A stretch of 64,000 nucleotides of DNA from Hyphococcus lacteus (GTDB lineage: Bacteria; Pseudomonadota; Alphaproteobacteria; Caulobacterales; Parvularculaceae), in assembly GCF_041058985.1 (NCBI RefSeq), contig NZ_JBEHZE010000001.1:1364001-1428000 (forward strand), given 5' to 3'. The notes below the pieces were generated by a model that made no database searches, was not told the origin of the DNA, and was given only the letters and a program-made list of their open reading frames with translations. Position 1 is the stretch's first letter, and each line of letters opens with the position of its first letter. Made by a program: the position numbers and the translations under genes. Shown here one piece after another: positions 33,851 to 44,000 of the stretch.

Positions 33851-34519
33851 TTACCAATTTAAGACCGGATATTCGAGGGCATCAGTCTTCTTTTTGGTTT
33901 TTGGATTGGGTGAAATTACGAAGGGCGCTTCAACTTTTTTGAATAAAGCGATGTCGGAATGGTGGTCGCTATAAAACGTCCAATGTTGTTCTTGTCGGCT
34001 TTGTTCAAGCGCACCACTCATTTCCTTCGTTACCATATCGAGTTTGTTCTCGCCGTAGCAATTTCCACCTAGAATTATCGGCGGGCCCGAAGAAATTTGC
34101 TCAAAATTAGTGACCGTTGAAATACTTTTGTCGAAGCCTAATTTTTCAGCAAAAAGATCAGCATAAAAATCAACACTAGCGGTGGCGAGGACGGTATAAT
34201 CGCCGTTTTTCTGGTGATGCTTTAACGCTTCAATCGCTTTGGGACGAATACCGGTTAACAGCGTCTGGTCGACGAAAGAATGGGAATGTTTAGCGATTTC
34301 GTCGGCCGTAAATTCAGACAGAGCAATCTCCATCATTTTGTTCTTTAGAGAAACTCGATCCAGCCGACCTTGGACGTAGGATACCAATGGCCCAGTAAAG
34401 TTCGGCGCTAAGGTTAGTTTTGAAAATGTGTTGGCTCTCGTGCTGAGAAGGAACGGCGTGAAGGTTCCGATTTTTGTAATCGTCCGGTCAAGATCGAATA
34501 TGGCAACGCGTTGGGTCAT
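33851..34519 (-). CDS. HAD superfamily (IB) phosphatase
   Basis: A 222-residue soluble HAD phosphatase. The motif I nucleophile is in Ile-Phe-Asp-Leu-Asp-Arg-Thr near residues 7-13; motif II is probably Thr-Ala-Ser, motif III a following lysine region, and motif IV Tyr-Ser-Asp-His-His-Ser-Asp. Class IB members include phosphoserine phosphatase and many phosphatases of surface-polymer pathways. It ends 11 bases from the convergent CDP-glycerol-type gene and begins 32 bases from the end of prfC. The neighbouring polymer genes suggest a phosphorylated polyol or sugar as substrate, but this is not shown. Confidence 0.8.
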   Translation of the reverse strand: MTQRVAIFDLDRTITKIGTFTPFLLSTRANTFSKLTLAPNFTGPLVSYVQGRLDRVSLKNKMMEIALSEFTADEIAKHSHSFVDQTLLTGIRPKAIEALKHHQKNGDYTVLATASVDFYADLFAEKLGFDKSISTVTNFEQISSGPPIILGGNCYGENKLDMVTKEMSGALEQSRQEQHWTFYSDHHSDIALFKKVEAPFVISPNPKTKKKTDALEYPVLNW

Positions 34520-34551
34520 TTATAGCTCGTAAAAACTGTGAATTGAGGTGC

Positions 34552-36141
34552 TTAAACGCGTTCGCGTGTTTTTAGAAATTTGAGTTTAGGGTTTTTTTCT
34601 TCGGTGTAGCCAGCTTCCCATTGTGAGCGGGCGAGGAAAACCGGTGAGCCGTAGCGGTCGTGGGCAACAGCGTTTCGATTTTTTCCGATGAATTCGTCGA
34701 TATCGCTTGTCGCCCCACTTAACCAACGAACGGCGTCATAGCCACACACTTCTAGAGAGGCGGCGACATCATATTCGGCTTTCAGGCGCTCTTGAATAAC
34801 ATCGAGCTGCAAAGACCCGACGACCCCAACGTAAAAATCCGAGCCGAGCGTAGGCGTGAAAACTTGGCTTGCACCTTCTTCGGCCAAGGCAATCATAGCT
34901 CGTTTCATCTGTTTCGACTTCATCGGATCATCTAGCCGAACACGGCGGATAATTTCTGGGGCAAAATCAGGGAGACCCAAAAATTGTAACCCGTCCCGTT
35001 CTGTCAATGTATCGCCAACGCCCAATGCGCCGTGGTTGGGGATGCCAACAATGTCTCCGGCCACGGCCTCCTCGACCAATTGGCGATCTTGGGCGAGGAA
35101 GAAAATGGGGTTCGCGACGGCGAGTGATTTATTCGTTCTCGTTACTTTTAGTTTCATTTTGCGCTGAAACTTTCCGGAACACATACGGACAAAAGCGATG
35201 CGGTCGCGGTGGTTCGGGTCCATGTTTGCTTGGACCTTGAAAACAAAACCAGAGACGTAGTCGGCATTAGGCGGAACTTTTTCTTCGATGCCTTGCGCAA
35301 TACGTGCTTTTTGCATGCCCGGTGGTGGAGCATATTTTCCGACGTCTCGAAGCAATTCCGCAATCGTAAACTGACGCAATGCTGAGCCAAAATAGACCGG
35401 GGTTAGGGTGCCTTCGCGAAATGCCTGAAGGTCGAAAGCGCTATAGCCTTCGGCCGCGAGTTCCATCTCGCCACGAACCTCTTCCATTATTTCAGCGCCG
35501 ACGAGGTCATCGAGGCGAGGGTCTGCTGGCGATGACACATCAACAGCGCGATCAAAACCTATTGCGCTATCTTCGGCGGGCAAAAGCACACGGTTGTGAT
35601 CCATGTCGTAACAGCCGCGAAACCGCCCGCCGGTGCCAATAGGCCAGACCTTGGGGGTAACGTCGAGCGCTAATTGGTCCGATATTTCTTCGATAAGGTC
35701 GAACGGGTCGCGGCCTTCGCGGTCGACTTTGTTGATAAAAGTGATGATCGGAATGTCGCGTAATCGGCAAACTTCAAAGAGCTTTCGGGTCTGCGGCTCG
35801 ATCCCTTTGGCAGCGTCAACGACCATGATTGCTGAATCGACGGCGGTCAGTGTGCGGTAGGTGTCTTCGGAAAAGTCCTCGTGCCCCGGCGTATCGAGGA
35901 GATTGAATACATTCCCCTCGAATTCGAATGTCATAGCCGAAGTAGTCACCGAGATTCCGCGCTTTTGCTCGATAGACATCCAATCGGAATGGGCCCGGCG
36001 CCGCTCGCCTTTGGCTTTTACCTCGCCGGCCAATCGGATTGCGCTGGACGCCAATAAGAGCTTTTCCGTCAGCGTGGTTTTACCAGCGTCCGGGTGGGAA
36101 ATAATGGCGAAGGTTCGGCGATTTAGGTATTCGTCGGTCAT
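34552..36141 (-). CDS. prfC: Peptide chain release factor 3
   Basis: RF3 is a GTPase that removes RF1 and RF2 from the ribosome after termination. The 529-residue protein (ATG 36141; a GTG nine bases earlier is possible) has the G-domain motifs His-Pro-Asp-Ala-Gly-Lys-Thr-Thr-Leu-Thr-Glu, Asp-Thr-Pro-Gly-His-Glu-Asp-Phe and Asn-Lys-Val-Asp-Arg-Glu, then the beta-barrel domains and the C-terminal Val-Gly-Ser-Leu-Gln-Leu-Asp-Val region. It is full-length and looks ordinary. It is preceded by the hairpin at 36179-36206 that probably ends the phoD transcript. Confidence 0.95.
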   Translation of the reverse strand: MTDEYLNRRTFAIISHPDAGKTTLTEKLLLASSAIRLAGEVKAKGERRRAHSDWMSIEQKRGISVTTSAMTFEFEGNVFNLLDTPGHEDFSEDTYRTLTAVDSAIMVVDAAKGIEPQTRKLFEVCRLRDIPIITFINKVDREGRDPFDLIEEISDQLALDVTPKVWPIGTGGRFRGCYDMDHNRVLLPAEDSAIGFDRAVDVSSPADPRLDDLVGAEIMEEVRGEMELAAEGYSAFDLQAFREGTLTPVYFGSALRQFTIAELLRDVGKYAPPPGMQKARIAQGIEEKVPPNADYVSGFVFKVQANMDPNHRDRIAFVRMCSGKFQRKMKLKVTRTNKSLAVANPIFFLAQDRQLVEEAVAGDIVGIPNHGALGVGDTLTERDGLQFLGLPDFAPEIIRRVRLDDPMKSKQMKRAMIALAEEGASQVFTPTLGSDFYVGVVGSLQLDVIQERLKAEYDVAASLEVCGYDAVRWLSGATSDIDEFIGKNRNAVAHDRYGSPVFLARSQWEAGYTEEKNPKLKFLKTRERV

Positions 36142-36178
36142 GAAACTCACGGAATTTGCGTAGGCACTCTATAAACAT

Positions 36179-36206
36179 ATGCCCCCAATTAAAAAAATGG
36201 GGGCAT
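36179..36206 (-). terminator. Probable hairpin after phoD
   Basis: ATGCCCCCA (36179-36187) pairs perfectly with TGGGGGCAT (36198-36206) across a ten-base A/T loop, and outer GCACTC/GAGTGC arms extend it. It lies 67 bases after the phoD stop. The minus strand has only a weak T tract after the stem, so this may be a partly Rho-independent terminator or just a strong structure. Confidence 0.5.
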
Positions 36207-36272
36207 TTCTTGAGTGCTTTACTTCTATAATGTCGGTTAGTCACGCAACATCCGGTAAGAATCTGTCCTTCT

Positions 36273-37991
36273 TTATTCGGTTTTGACCAAGGTTGATGGG
36301 CCTTGTGGTGTCAAATGGGATTGTACGGTGAGGAATTTGGTCGTTTCGTAATCCTGACTTTGGGTTGTGCTGACTTTTATATAATCCGCTTTAATTTCGG
36401 ATTTTGATGCCGTGACAACCACAAAACCATGATCATGAACATTGGCATGTGCCACATCTGAATTCTGGGCGATTACGCCTTTTGCTGCGATTTCAAAAAT
36501 GGCGGGATCATCGCTCAGCATTTCGTAGCCGCCGGGGGAGGTGATGCCGCCAGTTCCAAATTCAATGCCAATCTGGCTTTCATCTTTTGCGGAATGAAGG
36601 TTGTTTGCCCAGAACATATGACTGTCGCCAGAAAGGACGACAAGATTGGCGTTCGTTGCTTTGACTGAGTCGTAAAGACGCTCACGAGCGGCGGGGTATC
36701 CATCCCAAGAATCTAAACTAACGGGGAGGCCAAGCTGTGAGCGTTCCAGCCACATTGCGGTGTAGCCACCCTTACTCATCGAATCGTTCAGCATCTTTGG
36801 TGGGAGTAGTTTCATAAAGTTTGGCGTATTCATCCGTGCCATGACGGTCTGATTGCCGAGTATTTGCCATGCGGCACCACGATCACGAGATTCTTTTAAC
36901 GCACCCTCCAGCCACTTTTCCTGCGCGGCACCCATCATGGTCCGCGAAGGGGCACCTAGAACGTCATTTCTGAATAGCTCGATATCTGGCTCCCCATTTT
37001 TCATGGGTAAATCGCGGCTATAACTTAGGGGTTCGTTTCGACCGGTTAGTCGTGTTTCAATGACCAATAGGGATGCAATGTCACCAAAATCATACGTTCG
37101 GTTTAGTCGTTCGGCGGCGGACCCAGCGACAGGGTCGCGCATGGGCATCCATTCAAAATAGGCGCGCAAAGCGGCATCACGCCGCGTTTCCCACTTTCCT
37201 TCGGCATCTTCGTGATGATTGGAAGAGCCGCCAGACCAGCTATTATTTGCGGTTTCGTGGTCATCCCAAATGGTAATGAAGGGTGCATTTGCGTGGGCGG
37301 CTTGCAGGTCGGGGTCTGATCGGTATTGAGCGAAACGCTCGCGGTAATCAGATAGGGTGACAATCTCGTGGGCTGGTTTATGCAAACGCCCTAATGCTTC
37401 GCCGGTTTTGGAATCATATCCGTCTGCGGCGTATTCGTAGATATAATCACCGACATGTACGACGGCATCCAGGCCTTCGATTTTTGAAATTTCGCGATAG
37501 GCATTATAGAAACCTGAAGGGAAATTCGCACAGGAAGCAAGTGCAAACTTGATCGACCGTACATCATTGTTCGGTAGCGTGCGTGCGCGCCCGGTGGTTG
37601 ATACGTTCTCACCGCCTGTGAAGCGATAAAAATATGTGGTGCCGGGTTCTAACCCGGTGATATCGACCTTGACCGTAAAATCTCTATCGGCGGTCGTTTG
37701 TATTTTTCCGCTCCGAATAACGGCATCAAAATTTGTGTCTTTTGCAATGTCGAAACCTACATTGGCGATGTTATTACCATTCGCTGGTAGCGCTCTCGTC
37801 CAAATCACAAAGGAAGTTTTTGTAGGGTCACCCGACGCGACGCCGGATTGAAATTCTGCAAAAGTTGTTTTTGCTGAGTTAGAAAGTGTGGTGCAACTGC
37901 CTAAAATCGAAAAACCTGCGCCCGCCGAAATGCCCTTCAATGCCTGTCGGCGTGTAACCATCTGATGATGTGGGGTGCCAGAATTTTTCAT
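36273..37991 (-). CDS. phoD: Alkaline phosphatase PhoD, Tat-exported
   Basis: A 572-residue PhoD-family enzyme that cleaves phosphate mono- and diesters outside the cytoplasmic membrane with Ca2+ and Fe3+. The N-terminus carries a twin-arginine signal (Val-Thr-Arg-Arg-Gln-Ala-Leu-Lys, residues 12-19) followed by a hydrophobic segment and a Gly-Ser-Cys that could also be a lipoprotein site. The PhoD domain shows Ala-Ser-Gly-Asp-Pro-Thr, Ala-Ser-Cys-Ala-Asn-Phe, Val-His-Val-Gly-Asp-Tyr-Ile-Tyr-Glu, Trp-Asp-Asp-His-Glu, and Leu-Ser-Gly-Asp-Ser-His-Met, which hold the metal ligands. It lies 92 bases after the TonB-dependent receptor gene, on the same strand, which points to organophosphate scavenging. 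Confidence 0.92.
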   Translation of the reverse strand: MKNSGTPHHQMVTRRQALKGISAGAGFSILGSCTTLSNSAKTTFAEFQSGVASGDPTKTSFVIWTRALPANGNNIANVGFDIAKDTNFDAVIRSGKIQTTADRDFTVKVDITGLEPGTTYFYRFTGGENVSTTGRARTLPNNDVRSIKFALASCANFPSGFYNAYREISKIEGLDAVVHVGDYIYEYAADGYDSKTGEALGRLHKPAHEIVTLSDYRERFAQYRSDPDLQAAHANAPFITIWDDHETANNSWSGGSSNHHEDAEGKWETRRDAALRAYFEWMPMRDPVAGSAAERLNRTYDFGDIASLLVIETRLTGRNEPLSYSRDLPMKNGEPDIELFRNDVLGAPSRTMMGAAQEKWLEGALKESRDRGAAWQILGNQTVMARMNTPNFMKLLPPKMLNDSMSKGGYTAMWLERSQLGLPVSLDSWDGYPAARERLYDSVKATNANLVVLSGDSHMFWANNLHSAKDESQIGIEFGTGGITSPGGYEMLSDDPAIFEIAAKGVIAQNSDVAHANVHDHGFVVVTASKSEIKADYIKVSTTQSQDYETTKFLTVQSHLTPQGPSTLVKTE

Positions 37992-38039
37992 ATAATAAGC
38001 GTCCTTCTGATGAGCGATATTACTGGAGTTTATATGTAT

Positions 38040-38067
38040 AAAAGGCGCGATCCATTATGATCGCGCC
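38040..38067 (-). terminator. Rho-independent terminator of the TonB receptor gene
   Basis: On the minus strand GGCGCGATC and GATCGCGCC form a perfect 9-bp stem with a six-base loop, followed by TTTTAT. It begins 16 bases after the stop of the TonB-dependent receptor. Because phoD starts beyond it, phoD may be partly separated from the receptor transcript. Confidence 0.82.
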
Positions 38068-38083
38068 CCATTAGTTGTCTATT

Positions 38084-40741
38084 TTAGAAGTCGTAAGAGA
38101 GAGACACGCGGAAAATACGTGGAAGACCGGGCATAACGGCTACTTCTTTGTAAACTTCAGCGGATGGTGTGAAGTATCGTTTGTCAAAGAGATTATCGAC
38201 ATTCACTGAGAGCGTAAATTGCTCAAATTCTACGAAAGCGGCAATTTTTGCCAATGTGTACGAAGGCAAAACGATATCATTTTCAAAGATACCGCCTGTT
38301 TCCGATACGTAGCTCCCGCCCGCAGTGATACCTGCGGTGGCGTTTCCACCAAAGAAAGTAAATGGGTTCGTTGTGTATGTACCATAAACGCTAGCAACAA
38401 TATCGGGGATCGTTGAAAGCGTATAGCCATCGGCTAAACTTGGGACGTAACCCGCATTGTTGAATGCGAATGTTCCGCCATATCCAAGAATACCGTCTAC
38501 CCCAAATTGATCGGGACGTACTTGCAGGTATTCACCGCGACCGGCACCAGGTGCATCGACGTTGGTTTCTTGCTTCGTGAAGGACGTTGTGAAGCTAAGG
38601 TTATCGGTAGCGAGCCAGTGAATTTCGGCTTCGAATCCTTCAGCGGTTGTTCCGCTGATATTACCAAGCAAGTCTGTCTGACGGCGGAATTGTTCATAAT
38701 ACGCAAAACTACCGAACAAGTTACCATCAAGAATAGAGAACTTAATGCCTGCTTCTTTAAGTTTGGACGGAGAGATGTAGAGGCCAGAACCGATGGTCCC
38801 TTCACTGACGCCACCAGTCTGTGACGATTCAAGCGAACGGGGTTCGGCATAGGTAATGTATGGTGTGACCCCAAATGGCGTCTCATAACGGCCAGATAAT
38901 GACCAAGTTACCGCACCACTATCACCTTTTACGAGTGTGTTGGCGACGCCAAAAACAGTTTCCCCAGTGTTGATAGCCTGTAGGTCAAAATAGTCATATC
39001 GGAGGCCAGCAAGTATACTAAACCGGTTGAATAGCTTGATATCTGACATTCCAAAAACTGAAGAGGAATTCCACTTCATGTCCCGGCGTGAATCCCATGC
39101 GGGTTCTCCGCCAATCATGTTCGGTGCTAAGATGCGATCACCGCTAGTTGCGCCGAATGAAAGATCACGACGGTCGAGCGCTACATACCCTGACAGGAAT
39201 GATTCATATTGTTTTGCATTGTGTCGACGATGAGCAATTCCGACTACGGAGTCTGCCGTTAAATTGTCCCCAAACGAAGTATTAAAGCTATAGCTTGCCC
39301 GACCTTCGACGGCTGTAGCTTCGTAATCTGCGGCAAAACCAAAGCTGTTAAATTTTTGATTTTCCATGTGATCAACAAAGAGTTGAAACGAGAATTTGCT
39401 GTCGTCACTATAAACGCGTTCTAGCGCAGCGTAGCCAGTGATTGTCTCGGTATTGTTGTAGTCACCTTCGTCAGCGAAAATCTGACTTCCATCCAGCTTT
39501 GTAATGCCGACACCTTCGTCGAGTGCAAATTCTGGAAGAGCAGAACCAAAAAACTCTGCAATTTGGCGAATGTTTGAGGTGCCAAAGAATGATCCGATTG
39601 CGGTATCGATTTCACCATAATTAAGGTAACCATCGCCATCGAGATCGCGGATGTCAGTATCGCGACCCGTGATATAATTTCCATTATCAACGAGATCTTG
39701 TGTGAGGCGGTTCCAACCGGGGGATTGGATGCGGCCAGACTCGGTGAAGTACATCAAATTAAATTCGACACTCCATTGCTCGTCAATATCACCAACATAG
39801 GTACCCTGGAGGTTTGTATGTTTTGGATGAATGTTTTGGTAATACGAATCTGAATCTTCATGTTCGCCAAAGAAGTGAAAACCACCATTTCCAACAGGAA
39901 TAGAAATTTCCCCTGAAAATACTGTTTTGTCATACGAACCGGCGGTTACATTTAGAGAGCCAGAAAGTTCGTCTACATATTTTGAATTTTCACCGCGCGC
40001 TGTCTTCGGCATAAAGTTTAATAGACCACCGACTTTTCCGGGGCCATAAATTGGTGACGATGGTCCGCGTAGGACCTCGACATAAGATGCCGCGCTGAGG
40101 TTTGAAGAGTAAGTTCCCCGGTTCTCGATTCGTTTGAAGCCTTGGAAATATGTGTCAGCGAGCGTTCCGCGAACGTTCAGGTTCCCCGGTACGCCAAAAA
40201 AGCTAGCGGTAAACGTACCTGGAACGGCTGCTAACAAATCATCCACATCTTGCATGCCGTAACGGTCAATCGTGATTTCACTGACCCGGCTTGCCGCGCG
40301 CGGCGTTTCTAACAATGAAAGTGAAAGACCTGTGAGTGAGTCTGTCGCGCCTTTTTGCAAAAGGTTGAGCGGATCTAACCGTGTGCCAGTGACGATGATT
40401 TCATCGCTTTGCATCGTTGCGGGTTCAACAACGATTGAACCGTCGGAAAGCGTACGATAGCTGAAATTTGTGCCGCGAAGAAGTTCAGACAACGCTTCAC
40501 GAACTGACATTGTTCCGGATACGGTCGGTGCACGCAGATCGGACAGGCGAACACTATTCGTATTAATCGAAATGTCTGCCTGATTAGCAAGCGCTTCAAT
40601 GGCAGAGTTAAGTGATTGTGCTTGAATACGTATATTAGTTTGATTGTCCAGATTTCCTTGAGCGAATGCGGTTCCCGAAAATAGGATAGTGGCAACCGAT
40701 CCCAGAAGAAGTTTTCGGATTCTGGAATTAAAAGTAGTCAT
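38084..40741 (-). CDS. TonB-dependent outer-membrane receptor with STN domain
   Basis: An 885-residue outer-membrane gate that takes up a ligand with energy from TonB. It has a signal peptide (about residues 1-27, ending Ala-Phe-Ala-Gln), an STN (secretin/TonB short N-terminal) domain at about 35-110, a plug domain around 125-235 starting with Asp-Glu-Ile-Ile-Val-Thr-Gly-Thr-Arg, and a 22-strand barrel ending in Ser-Leu-Ser-Tyr-Asp-Phe. The STN domain marks the class that can signal to a FecR-type anti-sigma factor, as in FecA, but no FecI/FecR pair is in the window. phoD follows on the same strand. The ligand could be an organophosphate or siderophore; I cannot choose. Confidence 0.92.
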   Translation of the reverse strand: MTTFNSRIRKLLLGSVATILFSGTAFAQGNLDNQTNIRIQAQSLNSAIEALANQADISINTNSVRLSDLRAPTVSGTMSVREALSELLRGTNFSYRTLSDGSIVVEPATMQSDEIIVTGTRLDPLNLLQKGATDSLTGLSLSLLETPRAASRVSEITIDRYGMQDVDDLLAAVPGTFTASFFGVPGNLNVRGTLADTYFQGFKRIENRGTYSSNLSAASYVEVLRGPSSPIYGPGKVGGLLNFMPKTARGENSKYVDELSGSLNVTAGSYDKTVFSGEISIPVGNGGFHFFGEHEDSDSYYQNIHPKHTNLQGTYVGDIDEQWSVEFNLMYFTESGRIQSPGWNRLTQDLVDNGNYITGRDTDIRDLDGDGYLNYGEIDTAIGSFFGTSNIRQIAEFFGSALPEFALDEGVGITKLDGSQIFADEGDYNNTETITGYAALERVYSDDSKFSFQLFVDHMENQKFNSFGFAADYEATAVEGRASYSFNTSFGDNLTADSVVGIAHRRHNAKQYESFLSGYVALDRRDLSFGATSGDRILAPNMIGGEPAWDSRRDMKWNSSSVFGMSDIKLFNRFSILAGLRYDYFDLQAINTGETVFGVANTLVKGDSGAVTWSLSGRYETPFGVTPYITYAEPRSLESSQTGGVSEGTIGSGLYISPSKLKEAGIKFSILDGNLFGSFAYYEQFRRQTDLLGNISGTTAEGFEAEIHWLATDNLSFTTSFTKQETNVDAPGAGRGEYLQVRPDQFGVDGILGYGGTFAFNNAGYVPSLADGYTLSTIPDIVASVYGTYTTNPFTFFGGNATAGITAGGSYVSETGGIFENDIVLPSYTLAKIAAFVEFEQFTLSVNVDNLFDKRYFTPSAEVYKEVAVMPGLPRIFRVSLSYDF

Positions 40742-40918
40742 TGTAACACCCTGTTTTCTCGCGCCTCGGCGCGATCACTAATTACTAAAGGCAGAAACGC
40801 CCCCGAGGATGTCCATGTGCGGACAATGTGACAATAATATGTAGCTTTTGTGAAATGAACTATAAGTTCTTGGATAGTGCACTTATGTCGCTGTCATGCA
40901 TTTTGAAACAAAGAAATT

Positions 40919-40983
40919 GTTATGACTGTCGTAACTGAAGGGCGTGATTAAAGAAACTAACGCGCAGTTATGACAGTCATAAC
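40919..40983. promoter_or_regulatory. Two 17-bp palindromes, putative operators of the TonB receptor
   Basis: GTTATGACAGTCATAAC at 40967-40983 is a perfect palindrome about its central base. GTTATGACTGTCGTAAC at 40919-40935 matches it with one arm mismatch. The centres are 48 bases apart, about 190-240 bases upstream of the receptor start and just after the end of the RND pump gene. The inner half CTGTCATAA resembles half a Pho box, but the 11-bp direct-repeat spacing is absent. An inverted repeat suggests a dimeric repressor or activator. Confidence 0.6.
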
Positions 40984-41020
40984 CCGGATGATTCGATTAC
41001 TGTTGTTTTGTTTTTTGCAC

Positions 41021-44000
41021 TTATCGCTTTGGTGCACTGGCTAATTCTTCTGCAACTTTCTGACTTTCCGATGCGCGTGGTTTCGAAAAGCCTGCGAGCA
41101 ATAAGAATGCTACCGGTGTTAGGAAGAGTGTGAAGAAAGTAGCAAAACCCAAACCACCGACAACGACCCACCCAAGAGCGGCACGGGATTCCGCACCCGC
41201 ACCACTTCCCAAGATAAGCGGGAAGCCACCCAGAAAGGTTGAAATTGCCGTCATAAGAACGGGCCGGAAGCGCGTAATGGCTGCGCGTTCAATCGCTTCG
41301 CGCACGCCGGCACCATCATCGCGAAGTTGGTTCGCGAATTCGACAATCAAGATGCCATTCTTTGCCATGATGCCGATGAGAAGTACCAAACCAATTTGAC
41401 TATAAAAATTGATAGAACCGCCGGAAATGCCAATGGCGTAAATTGCAGCGGCCAGACCGAATGGCGCAGTTGCCATCAAAATAAAAGCGCTCACAAAGCT
41501 TTCAAATTGTGCGGCCAAAACAAGTAATACGATCAGTGCGGCCACGCCGATAACAATTATATAGTTTTGGTTTGAGTTTTCCAGAACGCGGGCCTCGCCG
41601 AGCAGCGTTACCGACATGCCGCCTGAAAGTTCTTCGGCGGCTACTCTGCGCATTTCAATGATTGCATCGCCAAGCCGCGTTCCTTCGGCAAGGGTTGCGG
41701 TAATCGGGACCGCTCGGCGACGCTGTTCGCGCGATAAATTTGAAGCGACGGCTGTTTCGCTGACAGAGGCGACCGACGATAACGGAACCGAAACCCCGCT
41801 ACTGGAGCGAAGGAATATATTCTCTAAGTCCGTTGGGTCATTTACGGGATCGCCGCCCGTTGTGGCCAACACTTCAATGATGTCATCGCCAACAAATATA
41901 TCAGCAGCTCTATACTCATCAGCCATCGTTTGAATGGTGGTCGTGATGCTGTTGATGGGAATATTCAAAGCTGTCGCAGCTTCACGGTCGATACGGATCG
42001 AAATTTGAGGTTGCGACACTTGGAAATCCAAACGTACATCATCAAACATTGGATCACTGTTTAGGCTGGTGGCTAATAGCTCGGCTGCGTCAGCGGCATG
42101 TCCATAATCGTCACCGATGACCGCAAACTTCAACCCTTGGCCTGCGCCCCGAATACCGAGCGAACTACCGCTTCGTATGAAGATACTGATTCCGGGAATG
42201 CCGCTGGTTAAGTTGCGAACGGTATTTTCCAACTCGGCCTGACCATATTCACGTTCGCTCCACGCTGGCATGCGGGCGATGATGAAGGAGCGTGTTCCAC
42301 CACCAATACCGTTTATCGACTGAATGCTGGATACTTCCCCCGATTCAATTAGAGGGGCGATCCGGTTTTCAACCTCGAGAACTTTGCGGTCGAGATATTC
42401 AAAGCTTGCCCCTTGTTGGGCGGCAACCAATATGAAAACACGTCCACGATCTTCTTTTGGCGTGAGTTCCATCGGCAAGGCTTTGAAGGTGAAAAATGCA
42501 CCAGATGCAAATAACAAACATACGCCGATAACCGCGATGGGGTGCCCTAAAAGGTGGCGTATGACGACGCTGTAAAGGCGTGTGAGTGCACTTTGCTTAA
42601 TGGCTGTGCTTGGGTTCTCGGTGGCGGTCGCATTTTTAGGGGAGGGCGATTTCTCGCCGCCTCCGAACTTAATCGTTAGAACAGGACACAAGGTCAAAGC
42701 GACTAATGAAGAAACAACAACTGCAAAAGCGAGCGTAAACCCAAATTCGGAAAATAATTGCCCTGCTTCGCCGGGTAAGAATGAAATTGGAATGAAAACC
42801 GCAGCCAGGGTTGCTGTGGTTGAAAGAACCGCAAAAATAATTTCACGGGTCCCCAAGATCGCCGCGGCCCGGACACCTGCGCCCTTAGAGCGCCAACGCT
42901 GAATGTTTTCCGTTACAACAATGGCGTCGTCAACAACAAGACCAGTTGCCATGACGAGCGCCAATAAGGTGATGAGATTTATCGAAAACCCTGCAATCCA
43001 AAGAAGCGCGATGGTGCCCAATAGAGAAACCGGTATCGTGATTGCCGGGATTACCGTTGCACGGAGTGAGCGTAGAAAAAGAAAAATGACGCAGACAACA
43101 ATCAGTGTAGATAGTAAAAGATTTCGAATAACTTCATTCACGGACTGCTGGATAAAAATTGCATCATCGCTGACGATATCAACGATAACGTTGGGCGGAA
43201 GTTCGCGAGTTAGCTCATCAACTGCGGCACGAACATTTTTGGCCACTAAAAGCGTGTTTGATTGCGCTTGGCGGACAATACCAATCCCGATGCCGGTCGT
43301 ACCGTCTACACGTGAGCTTGTTGTCTGATCCTCAAAGCCCCACTCGACGATGGCAATATCAGAGATGCGTGTGTTGTCATCTAGTTTCAGCGCGCCAATC
43401 TGTTCCGGTAGGACCGCCTCGGATTCCGTTCGTATCAAAAGCTGTTGGCTCGCGCTTCGTAGTTGACCACTTGGCGCGCTTTGAGAGGCGGTGGCGAGAA
43501 CCTGCATTACATCGTCTATGGTATAGCCTCGCGCGGCCAAAGAAACTGGCATAATGCGAACGCGAATGACGCGATTTTTAACCCCATAATCATCTGCTTG
43601 GGCAACGCCTTCGATCGCTTGTAGTCGGGGAAGGATGACGTCATCGACGAGGTCTGCAAGAACGCCGGGGTCCATTTTTTCGGCGGATACTGCAATACGC
43701 ATGACGGGTGAGGAATCGGAATCGGCTTTGACGACCCGAGGTTCATCTATGTCATCCGGCAAATCGCGGCTGATGCCTGACACGGCATTTTTGATGTCTG
43801 TTGCGGCAATATTGATGTCACTGGAGCTTGAAAATTCTGCGACGACGCGGCTGCGGGCATAGCTTGATGACGACGAAATTGATTGAACCCCATCAACCTT
43901 AGCGACGGCGCTTTCAATGATCGATGTAACCTGCGCGTCCATGGCTTCTGGCGTTGCGCCAGGATAGCTCGTGTCAATCGTAACGACGGGACGATCCACA

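Noticed and set aside
40919..40983. A classical Pho box at the palindromes
   Set aside because: Only half-sites of CTGTCAT type are present; two 7-base direct repeats at 11-base spacing are missing.
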